Positions 25,338-34,332 are shown, counted from the stretch's first letter. The stretch is DNA of 64,000 nt from Verrucosispora sioxanthis (GCF_010560025.1 NZ_SAIY01000009.1:124001-188000), one strand, 5' to 3'. The notes: generated by a model not told the origin, from the letters alone. Program-made: numbers and translations.

Positions 25338-26957
25338 TCAGGGGCGGTTCTCCCCGCTGGTGATCTCCTCCCGCTCCGGCCGTGGCTCGACCGGGGGATG
25401 CCCCGGCGAGACCGGTGCCTCGGCCGGCCGCTCGATCGGGTAGAAGAAGCCCCGGATGGCCGGGCCGAGGGCACCGAGCCGGTTCATCTTCTTCGGTACC
25501 ACCCAACCGGCGTAGTCCAGTTCGCCGTGCCCGTCGCCCGCGCCGAGCGGCTGGTGCACCTCGACGAACCGCCCGTCCGGCAGGCGCCGGATGATGCCGG
25601 TCTCCACGCCGTGCGCGAGGACCTCCCGGTCGTGCTGCTGCAGCCCGAGACAGATGCGGTAGGTGACGTAGTACGCCAGCGGCGGCAACAGCAGCAGACC
25701 GATCCGGCCGGCCCAGGTCATCGCGTTCAGGCTGATCTGGAACTTGTCGGCGATGACGTCGTTCGCGCCCGACAGGGTCAGGATCACGTAGAAGGTGAGG
25801 GCCATGACGCCCAGGCCGGTGCGGAACGGAACGTCGCGGGGACGCTGGAGCAGGTTGTGGCTGCGGTAGTCCTTCAGGTGGCGGGCCTCCATGAAGGGGT
25901 AGAGCAGGGATATCGCCACCAGGATGCCGGGTAGCACCACTGTCGGCCAGAACAGCGGCGGGATCACATAGCCCTCGCCGATGGGTATCGTGATCTCCCA
26001 GTCGGGCATCAACCGGGTCGAGCCGTCGAGGAACATCACGTACCAGTCGGGCTGGCTGGCGGCCGAGACCACCCACGCCTCGTACGGGCCGAACAGCCAC
26101 ACCGGGTTGATCTGGAACAGACCGCCCATCAGCGCGATCACGCCGAAGACGACCATGAAGAAGCCGCCCTGCTTGATCGCGTAGCGCGGGAACATCCGCT
26201 CGCCGACCACGTTGCCGTTGGTCCGGCCGGGCCCCGGCCACTGGGTGTGCTTCTGCTTGAACACCAGGCCCAGGTGCACGGTGATCAACGCGACCAGCAG
26301 ACCCGGGATGAGCAGCACGTGGGCGATGAAGAACCGGCTGATGATGATCGTGCCCGGGAACTCGCCGTTGAAGACCGCCGCGGTCACCCAGGAACCGATC
26401 ACCGGGATGGACAGCATGATCGCCGAGGCGATCCGCAGGCCGGTGCCGGACAGACCGTCGTCCGGCAGCGAGTAACCGGTGAAGCCGGCTAGGAAGCCGA
26501 CCCAGAACAGCAGCGAGCCGATGATCCAGTTGGTCTCCCGCGGCTTGCGGAACGCGCCGGTGAAGAAGACCCGCAGCATGTGCACCACGATCGCGGCCAT
26601 GAACAGCAGCGCCGCCCAGTGGTGCATCTGGCGCATGATCAGGCCGCCGCGGACGTCGAAGGAGATGTCCAGCGTCGAGGCGTACGCGGCCGACATCGGC
26701 GTGCCCCGCAGCGGGGCGTAGCTGCCGTTGTAGATGACCTCCGTCATCGCCGGCTCGAAGAAGAAGGTCAGGAAGACCCCGGTCAGCAGCAGGACGATGA
26801 ACGAGAAGAGCGCGATCTCGCCGAGCAGGAAGGACCAGTGGTCCGGGAAGACCTTGTTGAGCAGTCGGCGCAGCGGGGTCGCCACCTGGAAGCGGTCGTC
26901 GACCGCTCGGGCGGTGTTGCCCGGCACCGCTGCCACGTCAAACTTTCGCCGCTTCAC
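25338..26957 (-). CDS. qcrB: Cytochrome bc1 complex cytochrome b subunit
   Basis: A 539-residue membrane subunit that oxidises menaquinol and carries two b hemes. Eight or more hydrophobic helices are visible; heme ligand segments include QMHHWAALLFMAAIVVHMLR and FIAHVLLIPGLLVALITVH. The Q-site motif appears as PPLFWP and GSWVTAAVFNGEFPGT. The C-terminal extension beyond the usual cytochrome b (residues about 430-539, VEVHQPLG, KMNRLGALGP) is typical of actinobacterial QcrB. The GTG at 26957 overlaps the qcrA stop by 4 nt (GTGA). It is the last gene of ctaE-qcrC-qcrA-qcrB. This subunit is the known target of Q203-type inhibitors in mycobacteria. Confidence 0.97.
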   Translation of the reverse strand: MKRRKFDVAAVPGNTARAVDDRFQVATPLRRLLNKVFPDHWSFLLGEIALFSFIVLLLTGVFLTFFFEPAMTEVIYNGSYAPLRGTPMSAAYASTLDISFDVRGGLIMRQMHHWAALLFMAAIVVHMLRVFFTGAFRKPRETNWIIGSLLFWVGFLAGFTGYSLPDDGLSGTGLRIASAIMLSIPVIGSWVTAAVFNGEFPGTIIISRFFIAHVLLIPGLLVALITVHLGLVFKQKHTQWPGPGRTNGNVVGERMFPRYAIKQGGFFMVVFGVIALMGGLFQINPVWLFGPYEAWVVSAASQPDWYVMFLDGSTRLMPDWEITIPIGEGYVIPPLFWPTVVLPGILVAISLLYPFMEARHLKDYRSHNLLQRPRDVPFRTGLGVMALTFYVILTLSGANDVIADKFQISLNAMTWAGRIGLLLLPPLAYYVTYRICLGLQQHDREVLAHGVETGIIRRLPDGRFVEVHQPLGAGDGHGELDYAGWVVPKKMNRLGALGPAIRGFFYPIERPAEAPVSPGHPPVEPRPEREEITSGENRP

Positions 26958-28036
26958 GGCCGCTCCCAGAAGTCGGGCCCGACAGCCTCGGTGTAGTCGG
27001 ACGTCGCCACGAAGTAACCCTCAGCGTCCACCTCGATGGGCAGCTGAGGCAACCGCCGGCTGGCCGGACCGAAGATCGGCTTGGCGTTGTCGGTGATCAG
27101 GAACTGTGACTGGTGGCACGGGCAGAGCAGCCGGTTGGTCTGCTGCTCGTACAGGCTCGCCGGGCAGCCGGCGTGCGTGCAGACCTTCGAGTAGGCGGCG
27201 TAGTTGCCCCACATGTAGCCGCCGTGCCCGGCACGCTCGTTGGCGCGCCGCGATTCCACGGCGTCGTCCTCGCGCAGGTGGATCAGCAGGGTGGGCGAGT
27301 CGGCGTACCGGTTGCTCACCCCGTGCTCCACACCCGGGAAGACGGTGATCTGACCACCGGCGCTGATGTCGGCCGGCCGGATCGGTCGGCCGTCCTCGCG
27401 GACCAGGCGGATCTTCTGACCGTCCCGGGGGGCGAACCCGGTGGTCAACATCTGGTCGTCCTTGTGCGGGTCGGAGATCAGCCCGCCGACCAGGGGCGCG
27501 GCGGCGACAGCACCGACCGGCAGCAGACCGGCCAGCAGCGACACGCCGAGCAACGGACGACGCTTCACGCCCAGCTCGTCGGCCATGTACGCCATGGTCT
27601 CGCCGGTGATCCGCTGGTCCTCGGCGGGCGGGGCACCCTCGTGCCGGTCCTGGATCGACACCTCCTTGGGCAGCAGCTTCTTGCCCCAGGTGAGGATGCC
27701 GAAGCCGATGCCGAGCAGGGCGACGCCGAGGGTCACGCCGAGCAGCGGGGTGTAGAGCTTGTCACCGCCGCGACCCGGCTCGTACTCCCAGGGCCACCAG
27801 ATGTAGATGGCCAGGAACGCCGTCGCCGCCAGCCCGGTCAGCAGGAAGAAGCCCGCGACCGTGCGGACCAGCCGCCGTTCGGCCTTGGTGCCCGGGGCCA
27901 CCTGCGGCTCGTAGTGGACGATCTCGATGTCGTCCCGCCGGGCGCCCTCCCGGACGATGTCGAACCGGCTGAGCCGGGGGTCGTTCACGTCGACCCGTTG
28001 GCTCGGCAGGTTCGACTGCCCGGTCTGGCTGCTCAT
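26954..28036 (-). CDS. qcrA: Rieske iron-sulfur subunit of cytochrome bc1 complex
   Basis: A 360-residue Rieske protein with three N-terminal transmembrane helices (about residues 60-205), the actinobacterial form. The [2Fe-2S] ligands are in VCTHAGCPASL near residue 285 and CPCHQSQF near residue 309. The disulfide-forming Cys residues of both loops are present. It passes electrons from menaquinol to the diheme cytochrome QcrC. The ATG at 28036 is chosen over one at 28069, which would overlap the upstream gene more and has no better RBS. It overlaps qcrB by 4 nt and begins 11 nt after qcrC. Confidence 0.96.
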   Translation of the reverse strand: MSSQTGQSNLPSQRVDVNDPRLSRFDIVREGARRDDIEIVHYEPQVAPGTKAERRLVRTVAGFFLLTGLAATAFLAIYIWWPWEYEPGRGGDKLYTPLLGVTLGVALLGIGFGILTWGKKLLPKEVSIQDRHEGAPPAEDQRITGETMAYMADELGVKRRPLLGVSLLAGLLPVGAVAAAPLVGGLISDPHKDDQMLTTGFAPRDGQKIRLVREDGRPIRPADISAGGQITVFPGVEHGVSNRYADSPTLLIHLREDDAVESRRANERAGHGGYMWGNYAAYSKVCTHAGCPASLYEQQTNRLLCPCHQSQFLITDNAKPIFGPASRRLPQLPIEVDAEGYFVATSDYTEAVGPDFWERP

Positions 28037-28047
28037 GGTCCCCCCGC

Positions 28048-28886
28048 TCACGACTTGCCCGCGATCCACAGGCTGGCGAAGACCAGCGCGACGATACCGA
28101 CGAGGAAGATCGCCACCCCCTCGGTGGAGGGTCCGTACCGGCCCAGGTTGAACAGGCCACCCGGGTCACCGTCGTCCTTCAGCGTCTGCTGGATGTAGGC
28201 GATGATGTCGGCCTTCTGCTCCGGCGTGATCTGGTTGTCACCGAAGACCGGCATGTTCTGCGGGCCGCTGAGCATCGCGGCGTAGATCTGCCGGTCGGTG
28301 GCCGGCCGCAGGCTCGGCGCGTACTTGCCCGAGGAGAGGGCACCGCCGCCACCGCTGAACGCGTGGCACTGCGAGCAGTTGATCCGGTAGAGCTCGCCGC
28401 CGATCGCGACGTTGCCGTCGGCGTGCAGGTTGTCACCGGCCGGCACGACCGGCCCACCGCCGAGTTCCTGGACGTACGCCGCGAGCTGGTCGATCTCGTC
28501 GCGGGTGAAGACCTCGGGCTTGCGCGCCGCCTGGGCCTCCTGCCGCGCCATCGGCATCCGACCGGTGCTCACCTGGAACTCCACCGAGGCGGCGCCGACG
28601 CCGATGAGGCTCGGCCCGCGCCCCTCGACTCCCTGCGCGTTGCGACCGTGGCAGCTCACACAGCTCACGTCGAACAGCGCCTTGCCGTCGGCGGCGGCGC
28701 TGCTCAGCGGCGGATTCTCCTGGGCGGCGGCGCCGGGGGCGAGCACGGTGTAGGCGCCGCCGGCCAGCATCAGCGCGGCGACCAGCCGGACCGCAGCACC
28801 CAGCCGGCGGCGGCCCCTGCTGGGCGCCCGGGCCGCCCGCGCAGCCGCGCGAACAGACCGCGTCGGCGGTCGTTGTGAGAAGTCAT
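28048..28886 (-). CDS. qcrC: Diheme cytochrome c subunit of bc1 complex, probable N-terminal frameshift
   Basis: A subunit of about 280 residues that links bc1 to the aa3 oxidase. Two c-type heme sites are visible, CVSCHG and CSQCHA, with Met ligand segments MPMARQEA and QNMPVFGD. An N-terminal signal anchor (LVAALMLAGGAYTVLAPG) and a C-terminal helix (GVAIFLVGIVALVFASLWIAG) fix it in the membrane. The mature part is in one frame to the stop. The N terminus MTSHNDRRRGLFARLRGR that I expect for this family begins at an ATG at 28886 in another frame, so one base seems to be missing near 28825. Without it, an ATG at 28941 gives an unfamiliar start. Confidence 0.85.
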
Positions 28887-28962
28887 GACCTGTGTCCTTA
28901 ACCGGTTGGACCTTGTGTTGCGGGGGGTGGAGCAGCGGCAAGGCGGCTGGTGCGCGCCAAGA

Positions 28963-29562
28963 TCACTGAAGCCAGTAGATCATGGCGTAGAGCGCGATCC
29001 ACACGACGTCGACGAAGTGCCAGTAGTACGACACCACGATCGCCGAGGTGGCCTGCGCCGGGGTGAACCGGCCCATGGTGGTGCGGATCATGAAGATCAC
29101 GAAGGCGATCAGACCACCGGTGACGTGCAGGCCGTGGAAGCCGGTGGTCAGGTAGAACATCGATCCGTAGCCGTCACTGTTGATCTTGACGCCGTGGTGC
29201 ACCAGCTCGCGGTACTCGTTGAGCTGGCCGAGCACGAAGATCAGGCCCATCACGAAGGTGATCGTGAACCAGCGTCGCAGCGCGTGGACGTCACCCTTCT
29301 CGGCGGCGAACACGCCGAGCTGGCAGGTCACCGAGGACAACACCAGGATCACCGTGAAGGTGGTCGCGTACGGGATGTTGAGGACCTCGGTGTGCTCCGC
29401 CCACTGCTCCGGCGCCGCCGCGCGGATGGAGAAGTACATCGCGAACAGCGCCGCGAAGAACATGAGTTCGCTGGAGAGCCAGACGATCGTCCCGACGCTG
29501 ACCATGTTCGGCCGCGTCAGGGAGTGGATCCGGCTCTTGTCAATGGCTGGGGCCGCAGTCAC
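28963..29562 (-). CDS. ctaE: Cytochrome c oxidase subunit III
   Basis: A 199-residue protein with five transmembrane helices, the short actinobacterial form of CtaE. Typical segments are IVWLSSELMFFAALFAMYF, TTGFHGLHVTGGLIAFVIF and VVSYYWHFVDVVWIALY. It belongs to the aa3 oxidase that forms a supercomplex with bc1. The GTG at 29562 (VTAAPAIDKSRIHSLTRPNM) is chosen; a GTG at 29586 would add eight residues. It is the first gene of the leftward ctaE-qcrCAB operon, the same order as Rv2193-Rv2196. The gap to qcrC is 76 nt. Confidence 0.95.
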   Translation of the reverse strand: MTAAPAIDKSRIHSLTRPNMVSVGTIVWLSSELMFFAALFAMYFSIRAAAPEQWAEHTEVLNIPYATTFTVILVLSSVTCQLGVFAAEKGDVHALRRWFTITFVMGLIFVLGQLNEYRELVHHGVKINSDGYGSMFYLTTGFHGLHVTGGLIAFVIFMIRTTMGRFTPAQATSAIVVSYYWHFVDVVWIALYAMIYWLQ

Positions 29563-29657
29563 GCGGTCATTATTGCCGTTCACCACGGCCGGCGATCAGC
29601 GGGGGGTGAAACCCGGGCCAGCAGTGGCCCGATCGGTACCGTCCGGTTCGCCTGACC

Positions 29658-29663
29658 TAGGCT
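29658..29663 (+). promoter_or_regulatory. -10 box (TAGGCT) of a leaderless promoter for the ctaG-like gene
   Basis: TAGGCT ends 7 nt before the GTG at 29671, with no RBS. It lies in the divergent region shared with ctaE. Confidence 0.45.
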
Positions 29664-29670
29664 GATTGGT

Positions 29671-30669
29671 GTGCTGCACGTCGATCCGATCTCCGTGGCC
29701 GCCGCGACCGCGCCGCTGCTCACGGCCGCGACCAGCCCTGCCGCCAGCGACGTGACGACGAGCGCCGGGATTCTGGCGGCCCAGGCCACTCCGCCGCCGT
29801 TCTCCATCACCGCCGTGTTCACCGAGGCGCGGCTGGACAGCTGGCTCGCCGTCGGCCTGGTCCTCGCTGCCGGGCTCTACCTCTACGGGGTGTACCGGCT
29901 GCGGCTGCGCGGGGACCGCTGGCCGATCGCCCGGACCATCTTCTTCCTCGGCCCCGGCCTCGGCGGCATCGCCTCGGTGACGGTCAGCGGGCTGGAGGCG
30001 TACGACAGCACGCTGCTGTCGGTGCACATGGTGCAGCACATGGTGCTGTCCATGGTCTCGCCGATCTTCCTGGCCCTGGGCGCGCCGGTGACCCTGGCCC
30101 TGCGTACCCTGCCGACCGGCCCACGCAAGCGGCTGCTCGCGGTGGTGCACAGTCGGATCGCCCGGATCTACACCTTCCCGCTGGTGGCGTTCGCCATCTT
30201 CGTGGTGAACCCGTTCGCGCTCTACTTCACCGACCTGTACCGCTACACGCTCGAACACGCCTGGGCGCACGAGCTGGTGCACGCGCACTTCATCATGACC
30301 GGCTGCGTCTTCTTCTGGCCGCTGCTCGGCCTGGATCCGCTGCCCGGACGCTGGCCGTACCCCGGGCGGGCACTGCTGATGCTGCTGTCGGTGCCGTTCC
30401 ACACCGTGCTCGGGCTCACCATCATGCAGAGCACCACCCTCTTCGGCGGCGACTGGTACCCCTCGCTCGGGCTGGGCTGGGCCGACCCCCGGGAGGACCA
30501 GGTGCTAGCCGGCGGCATCCTGTGGGCCGGCGGCGAGTTCGTCAGCGTGACGATGCTCGCGGTGCTGGTCGTGCAGTGGATGCGGCAGGCCGAGCGGGAG
30601 GCCCGCCGGATCGACCGCGAGCTGGACCGCCAGGAGGCCCGCCGACGGGCGGCGGAAACCACCGCCTGA
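29671..30669 (+). CDS. Cytochrome c oxidase assembly protein (caa3_CtaG family)
   Basis: A 332-residue membrane protein with about seven hydrophobic helices. The family's His/Met-rich motifs are present: SVHMVQHMVLSMVSPIFLALGAP and HELVHAHFIMTGCVFFWPLLGLDPLP, probably for copper handling during oxidase maturation. The C-terminal tail is a charged helix (RQAEREARRIDRELDRQEARRR). It is divergent from ctaE, which fits a role in the aa3 oxidase. The GTG start at 29671 is supported by the TAGGCT box just upstream. Confidence 0.88.
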   Translation: MLHVDPISVAAATAPLLTAATSPAASDVTTSAGILAAQATPPPFSITAVFTEARLDSWLAVGLVLAAGLYLYGVYRLRLRGDRWPIARTIFFLGPGLGGIASVTVSGLEAYDSTLLSVHMVQHMVLSMVSPIFLALGAPVTLALRTLPTGPRKRLLAVVHSRIARIYTFPLVAFAIFVVNPFALYFTDLYRYTLEHAWAHELVHAHFIMTGCVFFWPLLGLDPLPGRWPYPGRALLMLLSVPFHTVLGLTIMQSTTLFGGDWYPSLGLGWADPREDQVLAGGILWAGGEFVSVTMLAVLVVQWMRQAEREARRIDRELDRQEARRRAAETTA

Positions 30670-30766
30670 GGCCAGCCCGGCGGACCGGCCGGGGCGGCGT
30701 GTCACGCGCACCACACCGGCCGGTACGATCAGCCACGCAGCTACGAAGTGGGAGCCGTTGGGAGCC

Positions 30767-30847
30767 ATGAGCGAGCACAGCGAGCGGGTCACGCTCGGTG
30801 CGATGGCGCCTCAGGACGGCACGAAGCGAAGCGGAGTGTCGGCATGA
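30767..30847 (+). CDS. Small ORF (26 aa) coupled to the receiver-like gene; possibly part of a repeat element
   Basis: An ATG at 30767 with GGGAG five nt upstream opens 26 codons (begins MSEHSERVTLG, ends KRSGVSA) and stops in an ATGA overlap with the next gene. A TACGAT box lies at 30724-30729. The nucleotide sequence is built of near-repeats of GAGCGA/GCACAGCGAGCG and CGAAGCGAAGCGGAG; I suspect it is a copy of an interspersed Micromonosporaceae element rather than a real peptide gene. Both readings are open. Confidence 0.35.
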   Translation: MSEHSERVTLGAMAPQDGTKRSGVSA

Positions 30848-31239
30848 GTGACCGTCTGTGCACCGTCCTGCTCTACAGCGACGACCCGCAGGTGCGGGAC
30901 CGGATGCGGCTCGCCGTCGGCACCCGACCCGCGGCCGACCTGCGAGTCGAGTTCGTCGAGGCGTCCACCTACGCCGAGTGCGTCCGACTGGTCGACGACT
31001 ACGAGATCGACCTGATGCTGCTCGACGGTGAGGCCACCCCCGGCGGCGGCATCGGCATCGCCCGGCAGATCAAGGACGACCGCGACGACGCCCCACCGAC
31101 CTGCGTGGTGATCGCCCGCGCCGCCGACCGATGGCTGGCGTCCTTCGCCGAGGTCGACGCCACCCTGGTGCACCCGCTCGACCCGGTCACCACCGCCGCC
31201 ACGGTGACCGAGCTGCTGCGCACGAGCGCACCCGCCTGA
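30844..31239 (+). CDS. Receiver-like (response regulator) single-domain protein
   Basis: A 131-residue CheY-like protein. The acidic pair (LLYSDDPQVRDRM), the phospho-acceptor Asp (DLMLLDGEATPGG) near residue 59 and the fold's later strand CVVIARAADRW are visible. The conserved Thr/Ser (ARA) is replaced and the Lys is HP in LVHPLDP, so phosphorylation signalling may be lost. There is no output domain. The ATG overlaps the upstream 26-codon ORF. Similar proteins lie between ctaG-like genes and trpD in related genomes. Function unknown. Confidence 0.8.
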   Translation: MSDRLCTVLLYSDDPQVRDRMRLAVGTRPAADLRVEFVEASTYAECVRLVDDYEIDLMLLDGEATPGGGIGIARQIKDDRDDAPPTCVVIARAADRWLASFAEVDATLVHPLDPVTTAATVTELLRTSAPA

Positions 31240-31260
31240 CGTCCCACTCCGGCACCGCCA

Positions 31261-31283
31261 CGGCGCCGGGCGAGCCGGCGCCG
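31261..31283 (+). terminator. GC hairpin between receiver-like gene and trpD
   Basis: Perfect 9-bp stem CGGCGCCGG / CCGGCGCCG with a 5-nt loop, 22 nt after the stop and 41 nt before trpD. Confidence 0.5.
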
Positions 31284-31323
31284 GTCCCGTCCCACCCGTA
31301 ACCGTCTGCTCGGGAGGCCCGCC

Positions 31324-32369
31324 ATGGGCGATCGGACCTGGCCACACCTGCTCACCGCGCTGTTGCGTGGCGAGGAACTGTCCACCGCCGATACCGCCTG
31401 GGCGATGGGCGAGATCATGTCCGGATCGGCCGCGCCGGCCCAGATCGCCGGCTTCGCCGTCGCGCTGCGGGCCAAGGGCGAGACCCCGGCCGAGGTGACC
31501 GGGCTGGTCGAGGCGATGCTGAGCCGGGCCGTCCCGGTCGAACTGCCCGAGAAGGTACGCGCCGAGGCCCTCGACGTGGTCGGCACCGGTGGCGACCTCG
31601 CCCACACGGTGAACATCTCCACGATGACGGCGCTGGTCGTGGCCGGCGCCGGCGTACGCGTGGTCAAGCACGGCAACCGGGCCGCCTCGTCCTCCTGCGG
31701 CACCGCCGATCTGCTGGAGTTCCTCGGCATTCCACTTGATCTCGGGCCCGAGCAGGTGGCCCGGTGCGTCGCCGAGGCCGGCATCGGCTTCTGCTTCGCC
31801 GCCCGGTTCCACCCCGGCATGCGCCACGCCGGTCCGGTCCGCCGGGAGTTGGGGGTGCCGACCGCGTTCAACTTCCTCGGCCCGCTGACCAATCCCGGCC
31901 GTCCCCGCTCCGGGGCCGTCGGCTGCTTCGACGCGACGATGGCGCCGGTGATGGCGGCCGTCTTCGCGGCCCGGGGCGACTCGGTGCTGGTGATGCGCGG
32001 CGAGGACGGGCTGGACGAGTTCACCACCGCTGCCGCGACCCGGTTCTGGATCGCCCAGAACGGGGCCGTCAGGGAGACCGTGGTGGACGCGGTCGACCTC
32101 GGCGTACCCCGGGCCACCCTCGCCGAACTGCGCGGCGGCGACGCGGCCCACAACGCCGGGTGGCCCGACGCCTGCTCGCCGGCGAGCCGGGGCCGGTGCG
32201 CGACGCCGTCCTGGTCAACGCGGCGGCGGCGCTGGCCACCCAGGGTCCGCTGGACGGCGACCTGACCGAGGCGCTCCGCGCCGGTCTGGGCCGGGCCGCC
32301 GAGTCGATCGACTCCGGTGCGGCCGCCCGCACCCTCGACCGCTGGATCGAGGTCGCCCGCACCGCCTGA
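31324..32369 (+). CDS. trpD: Anthranilate phosphoribosyltransferase, one frameshift
   Basis: TrpD joins anthranilate to PRPP in tryptophan synthesis. The first 279 codons carry the whole active site: DVVGTGGDLAHTVNISTMTAL (PRPP/Mg site), VVKHGNRAASSSCGTADLLE, the anthranilate-site FHPGMRHAGPVRRELG and FNFLGPLTNP. One G is missing near 32160 (GCCGGGTGGCCC should read GCCGGGGTGGCC), after which the last 70 residues (VLVNAAAALATQG, ending RWIEVARTA) continue in another frame to 32369. Total about 348 residues, the usual length. The ATG lies 4 nt after GGGAGG. The gene stands alone, away from other trp genes, as in Mycobacterium. Confidence 0.92.
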
Positions 32370-32478
32370 CCTCGCCCGTGCCCGGGCGGCGCGGCACGTC
32401 GGAGGGTCGTGGGAAACTACAACCGAGTAGTTCCGGCGACGTCCGGCGACCGGCCGCCCCGAGCGAAAGGAGAGGTCC

Positions 32479-32676
32479 GTGTCGGAGCGCGAGCTTCACT
32501 GCGACATCTGCGGCAGCATCCAGCGGTTCGAGGTGCCCCCCTGTGTCGACGGCCACGGTGCCGACTGCCCCGAACGGGCCTGCACCGGCTGCGGTGCGGC
32601 GATCATGATGGTGGTGAGCATCGCACCGCGCCGGTCGACCCGCCGCCGTGCGGCCGTCCACCACCGCGCCGCCTGA
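32479..32676 (+). CDS. Small zinc-ribbon-like conserved protein
   Basis: A 65-residue protein with two Cys pairs, LHCDICGS and CTGCGAAI, plus Cys in PPCVDGHGADCP; the arrangement suggests one structural zinc. The C-terminal 15 residues are basic (RRSTRRRAAVHHR), perhaps for nucleic acid contact. The GTG has a strong AAAGGAGAGG 7 nt upstream. It is followed by a perfect terminator hairpin. No known family is recognised with confidence. Confidence 0.78.
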   Translation: MSERELHCDICGSIQRFEVPPCVDGHGADCPERACTGCGAAIMMVVSIAPRRSTRRRAAVHHRAA

Positions 32677-32697
32677 ACAACCCGCCCACCCGACGAC

Positions 32698-32730
32698 GAC
32701 AGGGCCCGCCCCACCGGGGCGGGCCCTGTC
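32698..32730 (+). terminator. Bidirectional terminator hairpin
   Basis: Perfect 15-bp stem (positions 32698-32712 with 32716-32730) and a 3-nt loop between the convergent zinc-ribbon and ctaF genes. Confidence 0.9.
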
Positions 32731-32742
32731 GCGTTGCGAGGC

Positions 32743-33171
32743 TCAGTGCTCGGCGGTACGCCGAGTGCCGCTGTAGTACTCGAACAGCAGGCCGCAGGCG
32801 GCCAGGATCACGGCCACCGCACCGAGGCCGAGCAGCCAGAACTGCCAGAACACCAGGCCCAGGCCGGCGATCGCGGCGGCCAGGGCCAGCCCGAACGGCC
32901 AGTAGCTGCCCGGGCTGAAGAAGCCGATCTCGCCCGCACCGTCGGCAATCTCGGCGTCCGGCCGGTCCTCCGGGCGCAGGTCGATGCGGCGGGAGACGAA
33001 CCAGAAGAAGCCGCCGCACATCGCGCAGAGCAGGAACGACAGCAGCAGGGCCACGGTGCCGATCCACTCGACCCGACCGCCGGAGTCGGCCCACGTCCAG
33101 CCGCCGTAGAGGACGGTCGCGAAGAGCAGGAACCCGGCGATGATCAGGAAGATACGCCACTCGGTCTTCAT
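32743..33171 (-). CDS. ctaF: Cytochrome c oxidase subunit 4, actinobacterial type
   Basis: A 142-residue protein with four hydrophobic helices in two hairpins: IFLIIAGFLLFATVLYGGW, WIGTVALLLSFLLCAMCGGFFWF, then FGLALAAAIAGLGLVFWQ and LGAVAVILAACGLLFEYY. The central loop RRIDLRPEDRPDAEIADGAGEIGFFSPGSYWP is family-typical. It is the actinobacteria-specific subunit of the aa3 oxidase. The start is the ATG at 33171 (KTEWRIF) with GAGG upstream; it begins 10 nt after ctaC. No ctaD lies between, unlike in some actinomycetes. Confidence 0.93.
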   Translation of the reverse strand: MKTEWRIFLIIAGFLLFATVLYGGWTWADSGGRVEWIGTVALLLSFLLCAMCGGFFWFVSRRIDLRPEDRPDAEIADGAGEIGFFSPGSYWPFGLALAAAIAGLGLVFWQFWLLGLGAVAVILAACGLLFEYYSGTRRTAEH

Positions 33172-33181
33172 GCCGGTTGCC

Positions 33182-34153
33182 TCAGCTTCCCGTGCCGGCC
33201 GGAGCGGTGTCCGGGTTGAAGTTGCTCTCGTCACGCCGCGTCTCGAACGGCCTCGTGGTGATCGCGTACGGCTCCTCGCCGATGGAGGTCAACGCCTCCT
33301 GGGTCGAGGCGCCACCCTGCTTGGCGGCGAGGAAGCGGTCGAAGTTCTCCGGCGAGACGACCCGCAGCTCGAAGTTCATGAAGGCGTGGTAGCTGCCGCA
33401 CAGCTCGGCGCAGCGACCCACGTACGCCCCCTCGGTCTCCAGCGAGGAGACCTGGAACTCGTTACGGATGCTGCCGGGGAAAACGTCCCGCTTGAACAGC
33501 ATCTCCGGCACCCAGAAGGAGTGGATGACGTCGCGGCTGGTCTCCTCGAACCGGATGGACCGGCCGGTCGGCAGCACCAGGATCGGGATGACCTCGCTGG
33601 TGCCGAGCACCGACGCGGTGGTCTCGGCGTCGACGCCCTGGCCGTCGCGGTAGTTGAACTGCCAGTTCCACTTGAAGGCCACCACCTCGACGGTCACATC
33701 GGGGTTGTTGGTGGTCTTGACCACGTCGGTCTGCACCACCGCGGTGTAGTAGAAGAGCACCGAGACGATCAGCACCGGCGCGATGGTGTAGAGGAACTCC
33801 ATCGGCAGGTTGTAGCGGGTCTGCACCGGCAGTTCGTTGCCGCGCTTGCGGTAGCGCACGATGCACCAGAAGATCAGGCCCCAGACGAAGAAGCCGACCG
33901 CGAGCGCCGCGACGCACGAGGCGATCCACAGGTCGTACATCCGTCGGGCCTCGGGAGTGATGCCGCCCTGCGGCCAGCCGAAGCCGCCGAACGCCGCTCC
34001 GACATCACAGCCCGTGAGCAGGACCAGCAGCGCCGCCCCACTGAATCCGAGCCCGGCGAGACGCCCGGCACGACGCCCTCGCCGCCCACCGGCCCGCGAG
34101 GATGCGCTGTGCCGTACGGCCGTCGGCCGTACCTCCGAACTCCTTGCGACCAC
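33182..34153 (-). CDS. ctaC: Cytochrome c oxidase subunit II (lipoprotein)
   Basis: A 323-residue subunit holding the CuA centre. A lipoprotein signal is seen: basic N terminus, hydrophobic GLGFSGAALLVLLTGC with lipobox LTGC. Two membrane helices follow (ASCVAALAVGFFVWGLIFW, LYTIAPVLIVSVLFYYTA). The cupredoxin domain has the aromatic patch WNWQFNY and CuA ligands in IHSFWVPEM and CAELCGSYHAFMNF. The GTG at 34153 follows GGGAGG. Upstream of it a short hairpin (34198-34216) lies in the leader. The gene is coupled with ctaF. Confidence 0.95.
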   Translation of the reverse strand: MVARSSEVRPTAVRHSASSRAGGRRGRRAGRLAGLGFSGAALLVLLTGCDVGAAFGGFGWPQGGITPEARRMYDLWIASCVAALAVGFFVWGLIFWCIVRYRKRGNELPVQTRYNLPMEFLYTIAPVLIVSVLFYYTAVVQTDVVKTTNNPDVTVEVVAFKWNWQFNYRDGQGVDAETTASVLGTSEVIPILVLPTGRSIRFEETSRDVIHSFWVPEMLFKRDVFPGSIRNEFQVSSLETEGAYVGRCAELCGSYHAFMNFELRVVSPENFDRFLAAKQGGASTQEALTSIGEEPYAITTRPFETRRDESNFNPDTAPAGTGS

Positions 34154-34332
34154 CTGGTCCTGCCTCCCTAGCGCGCCGCGGTGTCCTCGTTTCGGCCGGC
34201 TCCGCCGAGCGGAGCCGCCGCACCGGCGGCAAAGGCGTCACCGACGGTCGCAGATTACTCGACCATGACGGGCTGGACCCGGTTGGGGTCGTTGTCCGCA
34301 CCCGACGGGGGATCGGGTGCGGACCGGGACGA

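Noticed and set aside
31764..32369. Separate 201-codon gene overlapping trpD
   Set aside because: Only its last 70 codons are coding; they are the frameshifted C terminus of TrpD.
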